Positions 1 to 9,388 of a DNA stretch of 38,911 nucleotides are shown here, piece after piece (position 1 is the first letter of the stretch; every line of letters starts with the position of its first letter). Under the pieces are notes generated by a model. That model saw nothing but the letters and a program-made list of their open reading frames with translations, did no database searches and had not been told where the DNA came from. The stretch comes from Gammaproteobacteria bacterium HGW-Gammaproteobacteria-3 (GTDB taxonomy: Bacteria; Pseudomonadota; Gammaproteobacteria; Methylococcales; Methylomonadaceae), in NCBI GenBank assembly GCA_002843155.1, contig PGZD01000024.1:1-38911 (forward strand), in the 5' to 3' direction. A program made the position numbers and the translations under genes.

Positions 1-123
1 CGCTCGGCAATCGTTTTGAATGCGGATTCGACTTCCCGAGAAGGGCGACTCCACTAAAAGTTAGGCCGCCAATTTTTATTGTCCGACAGGCTCCTAGGTG
101 AGGGGGATTGTTGAATGTTATTC

Positions 124-143
124 GCGCCTCATGGTCGAGGCGC
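124..143. repeat. Perfect 7-bp stem-loop in the unannotated left edge (1-169)
   Basis: Arms GCGCCTC (124-130) and GAGGCGC (137-143) enclose a 6-base loop. It lies 27 bases beyond the stop codon of the minus-strand gene at 170-430 and could end or protect that transcript, but there is no U-tract. I see no supportable gene in the rest of 1-169. Confidence 0.4.
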
Positions 144-169
144 TAAAAATACCGTCCTGATAGGCGGGA

Positions 170-430
170 TTAAGCCATTTTTTCCGGCAGGCAGAGGTAT
201 TCGGCGGGTAATGCCGCACGCAGTTCTTTAATCAGAAAACGTTTTAGACCTCGCCCCAAACGTTGCGTTAAAAGTGCAATAGCTCTTTGCTTGCTAACGA
301 AAGTTGAGGGTTGTTTGCCTTCGCGATGTTTGGTCAGGGCTTTGCGCGCCTCTGGGCGCAGATAGCATTCCGTACCCGAGGGCAGTGTCGAATCCAAATC
401 TCTTAGTAGATGGGGGGTTATTTTATTCAT
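170..430 (-). CDS. Small hypothetical protein, 86 aa
   Basis: I do not recognise this protein. It is basic and helical in character, with many Leu, Arg and Lys, and has no signal peptide, membrane segment or cysteine motif. It contains one Cys (in ECYLRPEARKAL) and a second near the C-terminus (EYLCLPEKMA). The start is supported by a GGAG ribosome-binding site six bases before the ATG. The leader carries two small hairpins (444-455 and 466-480). It stands alone on the minus strand, about 270 bases from the end of galE. Because it has a good start signal and no longer ORF competes, I consider it a real gene, but no function can be assigned. Confidence 0.6.
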   Translation of the reverse strand: MNKITPHLLRDLDSTLPSGTECYLRPEARKALTKHREGKQPSTFVSKQRAIALLTQRLGRGLKRFLIKELRAALPAEYLCLPEKMA

Positions 431-443
431 GGTATTCTCCAGT

Positions 444-480
444 CTCCTCGCGGAGCGTTGGGTAATTCCTGTACCAGGAA
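444..480 (-). promoter_or_regulatory. Two small hairpins in the leader of the 86-aa gene
   Basis: Read on the minus strand, TTCCTG/CAGGAA arms around a 3-base loop (466-480) are followed by CTCC-GCGA-GGAG, a 4-bp stem closed by a GNRA-type tetraloop (444-455). The second lies just upstream of the GGAG ribosome-binding site. Either could be an operator or a leader structure. The remainder of 431-702 shows nothing I can support. Confidence 0.3.
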
Positions 481-702
481 AAGTCGAATTCCAAACCTGT
501 TATTCAGAAAACAAATAACGTCATTAACTTAACAATTTCCAGCTAAAAAGCAATCAAAATTTACTGTGAAAGATATATTGCAAACAAAACCCAAGCGGGT
601 GACGATAGACGGGATTGTATTCGTTATCCCTTTCAACGCTACCGAACATGCGATTTTTCCGCATACGGTGGTTGAAAATCCATGGCTTTCACTATAAAAA
701 CG

Positions 703-1752
703 CTAACGGTAACCTTCAGGATTTCCACTCTGCCAGCGCCAGGTATCGAGCATCATGGCATCCAGATTTTTTTCGCTACGCCAGTTTAATTCTTGTGCGG
801 CCAGAGACGGGTCGGCGTAGCAGGCGGCAATATCACCCGCCCGCCTCGGCGCGAATTGATAAGCAATTTTTTGCCCCGTCGCCTGCTCAAAAGCCTGCAC
901 CATAGCCAATACACTGATGCCGCTGCCCGTGCCCAGATTATACGCCTGGCAACCGCCTTGTTCCGGCTGTTTGGCAAATAGCGCCAGCAAAGCTTGCAAG
1001 TGCCCTTTGGCCAGATCGACGACGTGAATATAGTCCCTAACGCCGGTGCCATCGGACGTTGGGTAATCGTTGCCGAAAATCGACAATTGCGGCAACTTGC
1101 CGACCGCGACTTGTGCGATATAAGGCATCAGGTTATTGGGAATACCGTTGGGGTCTTCTCCGATCAGGCCGCTTTCATGGGCGCCGATCGGGTTGAAATA
1201 ACGCAGAATCGAAATTTTCCAGGGTGACGATACCGGATTGTTTTGATCGGCCTGAGCTAAATCCCTTAAAATTTCTTCTATGAACAGCTTGGTTCGTCCG
1301 TAGGGGTTGGTCGCCGACAAGGGAAAGTTTTCGGTAATGGGAACTGACTCAGGATCGCCGTACACGGTCGCCGAAGAACTGAAAACCAGGGTTTTTATGG
1401 CGTATTCGGCCATAGTTTCGGTTAAAACCAAAGTGCCGTAAATATTGTTATGATAATAAGCAAGTGGTTTTTCACACGATTCGCCGACGGCCTTGAGTCC
1501 TGCAAAATGAATGACTGCGTCGATTTTATGGCGGCTGAAAACTTCGAATAAAAAGTGCTTGTCCCGGATATCGCCTTGATGAAAAACAAGCGTTTTTTGC
1601 GTAATATGCTGTACGCGTGTCAAAGCTTCTAATTTACTATTGGACAGATTATCAATCACGACGACGTCATACCCTGCCTCCAATAATTCCAGACAAGTAT
1701 GACTGCCAATGTAACCTGCACCACCGGTTACCAGAATGGTTTTACGCTTCAA
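703..1752 (-). CDS. galE: UDP-glucose 4-epimerase
   Basis: Interconverts UDP-glucose and UDP-galactose in the cytoplasm with bound NAD, supplying galactose for surface polysaccharides. The extended short-chain dehydrogenase signature is complete: the N-terminal [12 protein letters not shown]-binding loop, the SSSATVYG strand and the catalytic Tyr/Lys in NPYGRTK, then the family motifs [12 protein letters not shown] and [14 protein letters not shown]. The C-terminus ([11 protein letters not shown]) is typical. The open frame runs back to 1797, overlapping the upstream gene, but I place the start at the TTG at 1752: it gives the usual [12 protein letters not shown]-terminus and has a GGGAG ribosome-binding site nine bases upstream (1762-1766). 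The length is then 349 aa, normal for GalE. It lies 19 bases behind the sugar transferase gene and is very probably co-transcribed with it. Confidence 0.95.
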   Translation of the reverse strand: MKRKTILVTGGAGYIGSHTCLELLEAGYDVVVIDNLSNSKLEALTRVQHITQKTLVFHQGDIRDKHFLFEVFSRHKIDAVIHFAGLKAVGESCEKPLAYYHNNIYGTLVLTETMAEYAIKTLVFSSSATVYGDPESVPITENFPLSATNPYGRTKLFIEEILRDLAQADQNNPVSSPWKISILRYFNPIGAHESGLIGEDPNGIPNNLMPYIAQVAVGKLPQLSIFGNDYPTSDGTGVRDYIHVVDLAKGHLQALLALFAKQPEQGGCQAYNLGTGSGISVLAMVQAFEQATGQKIAYQFAPRRAGDIAACYADPSLAAQELNWRSEKNLDAMMLDTWRWQSGNPEGYR

Positions 1753-1771
1753 AATAATCAACTCCCAGGTT

Positions 1772-3160
1772 TTATCGGGCGCCTTTGCCCCAGACAACGA
1801 TTTCTATGGTATGCAAAATAATGCTCAAGTCCAGAAACAAGCTGTAATTCTTGACATAATACAAGTCATATTCCAGTTTTCTGACAGCATCTTCTTCGCT
1901 GGCGCCATAGGGATAGGAAATTTGCGCCCAACCGGTAATTCCGGGTTTTATGCGGTGCCTTTCCGCGTAATAATCGATACGCTCGACAAAGCCTTCAACA
2001 AATTCGGGGCGCTCGGGCCTTGGCCCCACAAAACTCATATCGCCTTTTAAAACATTAACAATCTGCGGCAATTCGTCGATCCTGACTTTTCTGATAAACG
2101 CACCCACTTTGGTTACACGGTTATCAACTTCTTTAGCCCATTGCGCGCCATCTTTCTCGGCATTGACCACCATGCTTCTGAACTTGAGCACTTCAAAAAG
2201 TGTATTGTTTTCGCCCACCCGAATCTGTCGGTAAAAAACCGGCGCCTTGATGCCATTTTCCAATTTAATAGCCAGCGCCGTGATTAACATGACCGGCCAG
2301 GTCACAGACAACAACAGCATACTGGCAATAATATCGACGATTCTTTTTTCCACCGCCCTGAAACCGCTTACCGCAAATCCTTCGGAAAATAAAAACCAGC
2401 TCGGATAAATATTGGCCAGTGAAATCAGGCCTTGCTCCCGCTCATAAAAAGTTAGCAGATCGATAACTTCAAAACCGGACATTTTGCAATCCAGTAAGTC
2501 AGTGATGGGCATACTGCGGCGCCGATCATCGATAGCCAGGACTATTTCATCGATAGAAAATTGTCGAGCGATGTCGTGCAATGTTTTTGCGGATTTAATC
2601 AGCAAGGCCGAATCGATTTGGGCAGCCTCATCGGGCAGCGGTACAAAACCGGCTATATTAAAGGATTTGTGAATATAACCGGCATTGATATCGACCAATT
2701 CCAGGGCTTTTTTGCCACTGCCGATGACCAATACCTGTTTTTTGATCCGGTTGAGTTTGGCGTAACGGTAAAAAACATAGCGCACGAGCATCATACCCGA
2801 AAAAGCGCAAACCAGGGCAATACCAAGGACGCTTCGGGCAATCAAAAACTCGGGAAAAACATAGTAAACGAAAACATCGACCAATATTGCGACGCCGAAG
2901 CTGAAACTGACCCGCGCCAACAAGTCGTATTCCTGAATGCCCAGATTGCGCCGGTACAAGCCCAGCGAGATATTGCTCAAAGTCAGAACCGCCGCGAAAA
3001 TCAAACTGGCGAAAACAATATCCTGTTCGGAATACCAGGAAGGGTGATACAAAAACCGAATCTGACTGCCCAGGTACATCGCCAGATAAAAAACGCCCGC
3101 TTCGAAAAACATCAATCCTAAAAAAGCGGTGGAGATGTAGTGCCGGAAAATTTTAATCAT
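1772..3160 (-). CDS. Polyprenyl-phosphate sugar-1-phosphate transferase (EpsB/WcaJ type)
   Basis: Membrane enzyme that starts polysaccharide repeat-unit assembly by moving a hexose-1-phosphate onto undecaprenyl phosphate. At 462 aa it has several N-terminal membrane segments (about 10-130), a central nucleotide-binding-like region ([15 protein letters not shown], about 145-240), then a membrane segment and the C-terminal bacterial sugar transferase domain. That domain shows [20 protein letters not shown]-like [24 protein letters not shown] and [11 protein letters not shown]. The MIKIFRHY opening resembles sugar transferases linked to PEP-CTERM exopolysaccharide loci; this subfamily call is inference, the catalytic call is firm. 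The ribosome-binding site before the ATG is poor. It forms a pair with galE. A repeat element occupies its promoter region. Confidence 0.9.
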   Translation of the reverse strand: MIKIFRHYISTAFLGLMFFEAGVFYLAMYLGSQIRFLYHPSWYSEQDIVFASLIFAAVLTLSNISLGLYRRNLGIQEYDLLARVSFSFGVAILVDVFVYYVFPEFLIARSVLGIALVCAFSGMMLVRYVFYRYAKLNRIKKQVLVIGSGKKALELVDINAGYIHKSFNIAGFVPLPDEAAQIDSALLIKSAKTLHDIARQFSIDEIVLAIDDRRRSMPITDLLDCKMSGFEVIDLLTFYEREQGLISLANIYPSWFLFSEGFAVSGFRAVEKRIVDIIASMLLLSVTWPVMLITALAIKLENGIKAPVFYRQIRVGENNTLFEVLKFRSMVVNAEKDGAQWAKEVDNRVTKVGAFIRKVRIDELPQIVNVLKGDMSFVGPRPERPEFVEGFVERIDYYAERHRIKPGITGWAQISYPYGASEEDAVRKLEYDLYYVKNYSLFLDLSIILHTIEIVVWGKGAR

Positions 3161-3196
3161 AATTCAGGTGTAAAACGGCTTGAGTCAAAAGGATTC

Positions 3197-3319
3197 GTAA
3201 CTATTCAACCTATCATCCTGATTGAGCGATGCGTTAGGGATGCGCTTACGCTTATCCCTACACTATTGGCGTTTAAAAAGCTCACGCGGGATGGTCTGAC
3301 TAATGGACTGAATAGTTAC
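3197..3319. repeat. MITE-like element with 11-bp terminal inverted repeats and an internal REP-like hairpin
   Basis: Perfect inverted repeats GTAACTATTCA (3197-3207) and TGAATAGTTAC (3309-3319) bound a 123-bp stretch. Inside, TAGGGAT-GCG (3235-3244) pairs with CGC-TT-ATCCCTA (3249-3260) around a CTTA loop, a hairpin of the kind seen in REP-type intergenic repeats. The element sits in the 322-bp gap (3161-3482) upstream of the sugar transferase gene. No ORF in it has a convincing ribosome-binding site, and the rest of the gap shows nothing else I can support. Confidence 0.5.
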
Positions 3320-3482
3320 AAGGATTATAGAAAAAAACCAGTAAATGGCCAGGTAGGTGTAGCGTATTTTGGCAAAACCGGATAGAGTTCCATGCTGCGT
3401 CACTATCTGCATTTGAGTCCATCACGGTTGCTTCAAGGGCCATTGTAAAGCAATGATAAATAGTGCTAACCAAAGTTTCGTG

Positions 3483-4271
3483 TCAATCGGGCTTTGCCTT
3501 GAGCGTTTTCAACAAATCCTGCAAATGATTGATCGGTATCGCATAAGTAATGCCACTGGGATTTGACAAAACGGCTTCTTTACTTTCCTTGACGAAAACT
3601 TTATTGATAATTCCCACTACCTCGCCGGATTCGACATCATATAAAGGACTGCCGCTGTTACCGGGATAGGCGGTCGCATCCAATTGAAAGACATTATAAG
3701 GATGGCGCAGACGTTTTATCATCTTGGGGTTTAATTGCCGCGTACTCAACTGCGGAATCGCCATGGGCGTAATGGCGGAAACAATGCCTCGGTGTGTGAC
3801 CGGATAAAGCCCCAGTACCATGCCTATCGGATAACCGGTAAAAGCGTATAACCGACCTTCCTGCACATGTCCAACCACGCCCAATTTTAACGGCGGCAAA
3901 CGCCCCGAACCGGACAATTTTAAAATCGCCACATCATGAACCGAATCTATCGCTACTTGCTTGACATAAGCCATTTCCGATTTGCCGGAACGCCTGACAA
4001 AAATGGCCATTTCTTCACGATGCGCGGCATCGAGACTTTTTGGCAAAACATGGGCATTGGTGGCAACCAGACTGCCGTTGCCAACAACAAAACCGGTGCC
4101 CAGAAAAACGCCTCTGGGATTGCGCGTGGGCATGAAAGTACCAACAGCGACAACACCGGATTTAAGTCCCGCCAAAGTCGCGGGGAGTTTTTCGTCGGCG
4201 ATCGCCTCATCTTGAAAACCGGCAAAAAATACCAAGCCCAAGCCTAAGATAAAACAGGATATTATTTTCAT
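3483..4271 (-). CDS. Secreted trypsin-like serine protease (S1/HtrA fold, no PDZ)
   Basis: Probable periplasmic or membrane-tethered endopeptidase. Residues 1-26 form a Sec signal peptide (basic start, hydrophobic core, AIADE cleavage region). The catalytic triad is visible: His74 in VATNAHVL, Asp113 in VHDVAILKL and Ser206 in YPGNSGSPLY. The 262-aa length leaves room for the protease domain only; the PDZ domains of DegP-type proteins are absent, so a substrate-recognition role like DegP's should not be assumed. The start ATG overlaps the stop of the DUF2905 gene by four bases, so the two are translationally coupled. The target is unknown. Confidence 0.85.
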   Translation of the reverse strand: MKIISCFILGLGLVFFAGFQDEAIADEKLPATLAGLKSGVVAVGTFMPTRNPRGVFLGTGFVVGNGSLVATNAHVLPKSLDAAHREEMAIFVRRSGKSEMAYVKQVAIDSVHDVAILKLSGSGRLPPLKLGVVGHVQEGRLYAFTGYPIGMVLGLYPVTHRGIVSAITPMAIPQLSTRQLNPKMIKRLRHPYNVFQLDATAYPGNSGSPLYDVESGEVVGIINKVFVKESKEAVLSNPSGITYAIPINHLQDLLKTLKAKPD

Positions 4272-4486
4272 TTAAAAAAAGACAGCAGATGAAAAACCAG
4301 GCTGATCACGACACTGACAACGAGCATGGATGTCAACGGTATAAAAATAATCTTTTTATCGTCCACGATGCGGATATCGCCAGGCAACCGTCCAAACCAG
4401 CTCAATAGCCACGGCGCGTAAGTCATAACCAGGCCCAAGGCCGCCACAACACAACCCAGCACAATCAGCAGTTTACCTATCGACAT
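4268..4486 (-). CDS. DUF2905 family small membrane protein
   Basis: A 72-aa protein with two membrane helices, one at the N-terminus (GKLLIVLGCVVAALGLVM) and one near the C-terminus (IIFIPLTSMLVVSVVISL). They are joined by WFGRLPGDIRI, the conserved loop of DUF2905. Family function is unknown. The frame has three consecutive possible starts (GTG at 4492, ATG at 4489, ATG at 4486). I prefer 4486 because it is five bases behind the AAGGG ribosome-binding site. It follows the cyclic-nucleotide-binding gene by a short gap and overlaps the protease gene by four bases, so all three should share a transcript. Confidence 0.85.
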   Translation of the reverse strand: MSIGKLLIVLGCVVAALGLVMTYAPWLLSWFGRLPGDIRIVDDKKIIFIPLTSMLVVSVVISLVFHLLSFFK

Positions 4487-4508
4487 CATCACCCTTATGG
4501 CCCCAAAA

Positions 4509-5003
4509 TCATAAATGCCGTTCGATGCCGTGCGCTTTCAAGCCCCAGGCCAGCAGATTTTCGATTCGGCTATTGGCGCTTTTCATCCGGCTCATCAAGA
4601 TTTCGAACAACTTCTTATAAAACCGATAGCCTTGCAACGGATGCGTATCAAAATAAGCATTCAGCCTGGCGCCATCGATTTCCAGAACGCAGCCGTCGGC
4701 AATAGCGGTGACGGTCGCCGTGCGTTGGTGCGTTGCATTCAGGCACATTTCACCGAAAACATCACCGGATTGCAAATCCAGAAATCCGGGTTGGACGCGT
4801 TTGTCCCCGTTAAGCTCGACTTGTCCTGTCACACGCAAACGGCCTGCTTCGATATAATAGAGCGTAGCGCCTTCATCCCCTGCCCTGACGATAACATCTT
4901 TTTCATAAAAATCCCGTCGTCGCCAGGCCGCACTTTCCTGAAAGGCAGGATCATCGAGTATTTGACGTAAAATATCGTTCACTTTTTTGCCGGATTGATT
5001 CAA
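4509..5003 (-). CDS. Cyclic nucleotide-binding domain protein without DNA-binding domain
   Basis: A 164-aa single-domain protein. Residues about 30-140 match the Crp/cNMP-binding beta-barrel: VIVRAGDEGATLYYIEAGRLRV, then SGDVFGEMCLNATHQRTATVTAIADGCVLEID. The GEMCLN...RTATV section corresponds to the phosphate-binding cassette. There is no helix-turn-helix after the barrel, so it is not a Crp-like transcription factor by itself. It could be a sensor partner or a regulatory subunit of the downstream genes. The start is a TTG with a weak ribosome-binding site, so the exact N-terminus is uncertain. It heads the unit with the DUF2905 protein and the protease. Confidence 0.75.
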   Translation of the reverse strand: MNQSGKKVNDILRQILDDPAFQESAAWRRRDFYEKDVIVRAGDEGATLYYIEAGRLRVTGQVELNGDKRVQPGFLDLQSGDVFGEMCLNATHQRTATVTAIADGCVLEIDGARLNAYFDTHPLQGYRFYKKLFEILMSRMKSANSRIENLLAWGLKAHGIERHL

Positions 5004-5066
5004 TTACCATTTCTCTGCCTGATAACGCAGGATCCTTGATTTCCTATCGGACTAAGGGGTGGCCCG

Positions 5067-5159
5067 GCACCTGAATTTTTTCACAGTTCGATTATTTCCG
5101 TTTTAAACGGGACTGTGGATGCTCAAAAGACCGGATTCCTTAATAAGGAATTCAGGTGC
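5067..5159. repeat. Nested inverted-repeat cluster between ureG and the cNMP-domain gene
   Basis: Outer perfect arms GCACCTGAATT (5067-5077) and AATTCAGGTGC (5149-5159) enclose CACAGT/ACTGTG (5082-5087, 5112-5117), which encloses CCGTTT/AAACGG. A separate perfect hairpin ATTCCTTA-A-TAAGGAAT (5135-5151) overlaps the right outer arm, so the two folds exclude each other. No ORF is present. It could be a degenerate mobile repeat or a structured transcript end behind ureG; there is no U-tract. Confidence 0.45.
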
Positions 5160-5240
5160 TGGAAATCGGGTTCATCAATGGCCTTGATTTGGCATCTGAT
5201 GGTGGATTTGCAGGCAGGCATTGGCCTGAAAAAGCGACCC

Positions 5241-5268
5241 GCTACGAACAACTAGCTACGAACAACTA
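5241..5268. repeat. Perfect 14-bp tandem duplication
   Basis: GCTACGAACAACTA occurs twice with no spacer (5241-5254 and 5255-5268). A TATAAT hexamer (5269-5274) follows directly on the plus strand, pointing into the 3' end of ureG. The remainder of the 313-base gap 5004-5316 shows no gene. Confidence 0.6.
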
Positions 5269-5316
5269 TATAATCGCACGGAATTATACATATAGATAGA
5301 CGTGAAGTGTTTGGCG

Positions 5317-5934
5317 TTATTTTGGCGTCAACATGCCTTGTTCGATAATAAAATCCACCACGATGTCCAGACCTTCTCCGGTTTTAAGATTGCTGAACAC
5401 AAAAGGCTTGGCGCCGCGCATTTTACGGGCATCCCGATCCATCACCGGCAAGGACGCGCCGACATAAGGCGCCAGATCGATTTTGTTGATCACCAGCAAA
5501 TCGGAACGGGTAATGCCGGGGCCGCCTTTGCGTGGAATTTTGTCGCCGGCTGAAACATCGATAACGTAAACCGTCAAATCGGCCAGCTCCGGGCTGAAAG
5601 TGGCGCTCAGATTATCGCCGCCGCTTTCCACCAGCACGAAGTCGAGATTTTCGAAACGCTCACACAATTCGGCCACCGCCGCCAGATTCATCGACGCATC
5701 TTCGCGTATGGCGGTATGCGGACAGCCGCCGGTTTCCACGCCGACAATACGCGCTTCGGGCAATGCGCCGCTGCGAATCAGAAACTGCTGATCTTCGCGG
5801 GTATAAATATCGTTGGTGACCACACCGATCTGGTAGTTTTCGCGCATACGCTGGCACAAGGCATTCACCAGCGCGGTTTTACCGGAACCGACCGGGCCGC
5901 CGATACCGATTCTCAATATGTGTTTCTCTGTCAT
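5317..5934 (-). CDS. ureG: Urease accessory GTPase UreG
   Basis: SIMIBI-class GTPase that couples GTP hydrolysis to nickel delivery into apo-urease, together with UreD, UreE and UreF. The 205-aa protein has the P-loop [11 protein letters not shown] near residue 12, the conserved [11 protein letters not shown] segment, [16 protein letters not shown] (the Cys-Pro-His nickel-binding motif), [17 protein letters not shown], and the guanine-specificity motif [13 protein letters not shown]. All family hallmarks are intact. It is the last gene of the urease block, 11 bases after ureF. Nothing unusual in length or sequence. Confidence 0.97.
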   Translation of the reverse strand: MTEKHILRIGIGGPVGSGKTALVNALCQRMRENYQIGVVTNDIYTREDQQFLIRSGALPEARIVGVETGGCPHTAIREDASMNLAAVAELCERFENLDFVLVESGGDNLSATFSPELADLTVYVIDVSAGDKIPRKGGPGITRSDLLVINKIDLAPYVGASLPVMDRDARKMRGAKPFVFSNLKTGEGLDIVVDFIIEQGMLTPK

Positions 5935-5945
5935 CGATGATCCTC

Positions 5946-6620
5946 TCAGGAACGGAACAATCGGGAATATTGCATTTCATGACGGCTGCTGGACAAGGCC
6001 AGGGCAAAAACACTGCCGCCTATCTCATCATCGTTCAGTTGCAATCCCTGCGCTACCAGCCCCGGAATTTTTGCCGCCAATTCATGCAACAAACGCTGCC
6101 CCGCCACCTGGCCTAACGGCACCAGCTTCACGGCGGCCAGCACTTGATTTTCCAGCCAACTCCACAAAAATCCCTCAAGCGCCGCCGGCCTTGGAATAGA
6201 CCATCTGACGGCGGCAAAAGCGAACATAAGCGCCAGGGTGGTATTGGCGTTACGTTGCCAATACCGCGCTTCGTCCATGTCCATGGCGCTTAACAAGCTT
6301 GCCAATGCCTGCCCGGTTTGCCTGTCTTCCGTCCGGAGCTCAGAGGTTTCGCGCAAGGCCAACAGCGTAGCGCTCCAGTTTTCGGCCGCCGTCCTGTCAT
6401 TCTGAACCCAGGCATCATAAATCCGCGCCAACACCGGTAAATCAACGCGTACCACGCAATTTTCCAGAACTCCCTCAATCCATTCGCCCGCGTCAGTGGC
6501 GCTGCTCACCCAAGCCTCATCGACGGCGCACTCAAGACCCTGGGAATAACTGTACATGCCGATCGGCAAGCCCGGACTCACCAATTGCAGTAAGCGCAAC
6601 AAGGCCAGATCAGTGATCAT
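5946..6620 (-). CDS. ureF: Urease accessory protein UreF
   Basis: All-helical chaperone that bridges UreD-urease and UreG and controls GTP hydrolysis during nickel insertion. It opens with [21 protein letters not shown], the conserved UreF N-terminal signature, and carries [13 protein letters not shown] in the C-terminal half, another family motif. At 224 aa it has normal length. Its start overlaps the end of ureE by 11 bases, and ureG follows after 11 bases, so the trio is translationally linked. Confidence 0.95.
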   Translation of the reverse strand: MITDLALLRLLQLVSPGLPIGMYSYSQGLECAVDEAWVSSATDAGEWIEGVLENCVVRVDLPVLARIYDAWVQNDRTAAENWSATLLALRETSELRTEDRQTGQALASLLSAMDMDEARYWQRNANTTLALMFAFAAVRWSIPRPAALEGFLWSWLENQVLAAVKLVPLGQVAGQRLLHELAAKIPGLVAQGLQLNDDEIGGSVFALALSSSRHEMQYSRLFRS

Positions 6621-7041
6621 GGCCTTGATAAGCGCCCGCTTCCGGCTCGAACGGCAAGCGTTCGTGCATCACCTTCAAGCCCAAGCCTTCCAGCATATGA
6701 TCCAGCACATGATCCTGCAAATAGCGCAGTTCACCGGCTAAAATCTGCAACGGCACATGACGATTGCCAAGGTGATAACAAGCTTTGGCAAAGTGCGTGC
6801 AATCCTCGCTGCGCACTACCGAAACCGGCTCGTGCGCGGCTTTGATCTGTACCGCAAAATGATCGAAACCCCTGAGTATCATGCCGGAACGCAGTATTTG
6901 TCCGCGCGCCAAAAACAAGCCGACTTCTTTTGCATTATCGGTTCGGGCCGCCAGGCGGCTTTTTTGCCGCAACTCGAACGGCAAGGTCAGGACATCGTCA
7001 AACGCGGTTCCGGGCGGCGCAATTTCAGTTAATTTCAGCAT
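6610..7041 (-). CDS. ureE: Urease accessory nickel metallochaperone UreE
   Basis: Homodimeric nickel-binding chaperone of the cytoplasm. The 143-aa protein has the N-terminal peptide-binding domain (LTLPFELRQKSRLAARTDNAKEVGLFLARG) and the C-terminal metal-binding domain with CYHLGNRHVPLQI, which holds the conserved dimer-interface histidine. The tail is short and ends in GHDH, so it lacks the long His-rich extension of some relatives and probably stores little nickel. It starts two bases after ureC and overlaps ureF by 11 bases. Confidence 0.95.
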   Translation of the reverse strand: MLKLTEIAPPGTAFDDVLTLPFELRQKSRLAARTDNAKEVGLFLARGQILRSGMILRGFDHFAVQIKAAHEPVSVVRSEDCTHFAKACYHLGNRHVPLQILAGELRYLQDHVLDHMLEGLGLKVMHERLPFEPEAGAYQGHDH

Positions 7042-7043
7042 GT

Positions 7044-8747
7044 TCAGAATAAAAAATAACGTTGCGCCAGCGGCAGACTCGCGGCCGGTTCGCAGGTCAG
7101 CAGCATACCGTCGGCCCGTACCGTGTAAAGCTGCGGATCGACTTCGATGACCGGCTGATAATGGTTGTGCAGCATATCTTTTTTACCGATGTTGCGGGTG
7201 TCTGCAACAATGCCGATCATTGAACGCAAGCCTAATACGGAAGGCAAGCCTGCGGCTGCCGCGATTTTCGGCAAAAACAGCATCGAAGTGGCATGACAGG
7301 CGCCGCCGTAAGCACCGAACATGGGACGGTAATGCACCGGTTGCGGCGTGGGAATGGAGCCGTTGGGATCGCCCATGGGCGCTGCGACAATCATGCCGCC
7401 TTTCAGAATGATACTGGGCTTGACGCCAAAAAAAGCCGGTTCCCATAATACCAAATCAGCCAGTTTACCCGTTTCTATCGAGCCCACTTCATGAGCCATG
7501 CCGTGGCTGATGGCGGGATTGATGGTATATTTGGCGATATAGCGTTTGATGCGAAAATTATCGTTGCGGCTGCTGTCTTCCGGCAAACTGCCGCGCTGGA
7601 TTTTCATTTTATGCGCCGTTTGCCAGGTTCGGACAAGCACTTCGCCCACCCGCCCCATCGCCTGGGAATCCGAGGCAATCATCGAAAATGCGCCCAGATC
7701 GTGCAGTATATCTTCGGCGGCAATGGTTTCGCGGCGTATGCGCGATTCGGCAAAGGCCACATCTTCGGCAATACCCGGGTCGAGATGATGGCAAACCATC
7801 AGCATGTCCAGATGCTCGTCCACGGTATTGATGGTATAAGGCCGGGTCGGATTGGTCGAGGATGGCAGGACATTGGCGGCGCCGCAGGCTTTGATAATAT
7901 CCGGCGCATGGCCGCCACCGGCGCCTTCGGTGTGATAGGTATGGATGGTGCGGCCTTTGAACGCGGCCAGAGTATCTTCGACAAAACCGGATTCGTTCAG
8001 CGTGTCGGTATGAATCGCTACCTGTACGTCGAAACGCTCGGCAACCGACAAGCAGCAATCGATAGCCGCCGGTGTCGTGCCCCAGTCTTCGTGCAGTTTC
8101 AGCCCCATTGCACCGGCTCTGACCTGTTCTTCCAGCGCCCCCGGCAAACTCCCGTTGCCTTTGCCCATCAGGCCGAAATTCATCGGGAAGCTGTCCAGCG
8201 ATTGCAGCATGCGATGCAGGTTCCACGGCCCCGGCGTGCACGTTGTGGCATTGGTGCCGGTGGCAGGGCCGGTGCCGCCGCCCAGCATGGTGGTAATGCC
8301 CGACATCAGGGCTTCTTCGATCAATTGCGGACAAATAAAATGGATATGCGCGTCGATGCCGCCCGCAGTCAGAATCTTGCCTTCACCGGCAAGAATTTCG
8401 GTGCCGGGGCCGATAATGAGGGTGACACCCGGCTGGGTATCGGGATTACCGGCTTTGCCGATGCCGGTAATGCGGCCATTTTTAATGCCCACATCGGCTT
8501 TGACAATGCCCCAGTAATCGACTATCAGCGTATTGGTGATTACTAGATCCTGTGCTGAAACCGAATCGCATTGGCTCTGTCCCATACCGTCACGAATGAC
8601 TTTACCGCCGCCAAATTTGACTTCATCGCCGTAGACCGTAAAGTCTTTTTCCACTTCCAGAAACAGTTCGCTATCGGCCAGACGCACCCTATCGCCGAGC
8701 GTCGGCCCAAACATATCGGCATAAGCTTGACGACTTATTGTACTCAT
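7044..8747 (-). CDS. ureC: Urease alpha (catalytic) subunit
   Basis: Catalytic subunit that hydrolyses urea to ammonia and carbamate at a dinickel centre. Its 567 aa match the classical length. The visible active-site elements are [10 protein letters not shown] (nickel-binding His pair), the carbamylated lysine in [12 protein letters not shown] (about residue 217), [25 protein letters not shown], the mobile flap MVCHHLD with the catalytic His, and [12 protein letters not shown] with the nickel-binding Asp. Subunits are encoded separately as in most Proteobacteria. The ATG overlaps the ureB stop by four bases, so ureB and ureC are coupled. A long opposite-strand frame here is a codon-usage shadow. 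Confidence 0.98.
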   Translation of the reverse strand: MSTISRQAYADMFGPTLGDRVRLADSELFLEVEKDFTVYGDEVKFGGGKVIRDGMGQSQCDSVSAQDLVITNTLIVDYWGIVKADVGIKNGRITGIGKAGNPDTQPGVTLIIGPGTEILAGEGKILTAGGIDAHIHFICPQLIEEALMSGITTMLGGGTGPATGTNATTCTPGPWNLHRMLQSLDSFPMNFGLMGKGNGSLPGALEEQVRAGAMGLKLHEDWGTTPAAIDCCLSVAERFDVQVAIHTDTLNESGFVEDTLAAFKGRTIHTYHTEGAGGGHAPDIIKACGAANVLPSSTNPTRPYTINTVDEHLDMLMVCHHLDPGIAEDVAFAESRIRRETIAAEDILHDLGAFSMIASDSQAMGRVGEVLVRTWQTAHKMKIQRGSLPEDSSRNDNFRIKRYIAKYTINPAISHGMAHEVGSIETGKLADLVLWEPAFFGVKPSIILKGGMIVAAPMGDPNGSIPTPQPVHYRPMFGAYGGACHATSMLFLPKIAAAAGLPSVLGLRSMIGIVADTRNIGKKDMLHNHYQPVIEVDPQLYTVRADGMLLTCEPAASLPLAQRYFLF

Positions 8748-9061
8748 ACCTCAGCCTCCAACGGCGCCATGATTTGCTGGCGAAAACCGTAAACGGCACG
8801 CTTTCCGGCAAGCGCAACCAGGCGAATCGTGCGCGTCTGTCCGGGTTCAAAACGGATAGCGGTTCCAGCCGGAATATCGGGGCGAAAACCGCGTGTTTGC
8901 GCACGGTCGAATTGCAGCGCCGGATTGGTTTCAAAAAAATGGTAATGCGAGCCGACCTGAATCGGACGGTCACCGCTGTTCGCTACCATTATGCTGATGA
9001 CGGTGCGTCCGGCATTCAGTTCAATAGCGCCTTCGGCAGTCAAAATCTCTCCGGGAATCAT
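8744..9061 (-). CDS. ureB: Urease beta subunit
   Basis: Structural subunit of the UreABC trimer. The 105-aa protein begins [19 protein letters not shown] and contains [34 protein letters not shown] and [13 protein letters not shown], all diagnostic. It lies nine bases after ureA and overlaps ureC by four bases. Length and motifs are normal. Confidence 0.97.
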   Translation of the reverse strand: MIPGEILTAEGAIELNAGRTVISIMVANSGDRPIQVGSHYHFFETNPALQFDRAQTRGFRPDIPAGTAIRFEPGQTRTIRLVALAGKRAVYGFRQQIMAPLEAEV

Positions 9062-9070
9062 AGCCGTTCC

Positions 9071-9373
9071 TTATTCAATCGGGTTATGAACGGTCACCAG
9101 CTTGGTGCCGTCGGGAAAAGTGGCTTCTACCTGTACATCCGGCAACATGTCGGCAATACCTTCCATGACCTCATCGCTATTGAGTAACGTGCGGCCATAT
9201 TCCATCAATTCGGCCACGCTGCGGCCATCGCGCGCGCCCTCGATCACCGCCGCCGAAATATAAGCGACCGCTTCGGGATAATTCAGTTTAAGGCCACGCG
9301 CCTTGCGCCTTTCTGCGAGTAAAGCAGCAGTAAAAAGCAATAATTTATCTTTTTCTCGTGGTGTCAGTTGCAT
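9071..9373 (-). CDS. ureA: Urease gamma subunit
   Basis: Smallest structural subunit of urease, 100 aa. It begins [20 protein letters not shown] and shows [25 protein letters not shown] and [18 protein letters not shown], the near-invariant family segments. It sits between ureD (15-base gap) and ureB (nine-base gap), the usual D-A-B-C order. Confidence 0.97.
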   Translation of the reverse strand: MQLTPREKDKLLLFTAALLAERRKARGLKLNYPEAVAYISAAVIEGARDGRSVAELMEYGRTLLNSDEVMEGIADMLPDVQVEATFPDGTKLVTVHNPIE

Positions 9374-9388
9374 AAGCTTTCTCTTCTT

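Noticed and set aside
7491-8546. Plus-strand 351-aa frame opposite ureC
   Set aside because: It mirrors the codons of the certain ureC gene, has no family-like motifs and no ribosome-binding site; it is a shadow of third-position bias.
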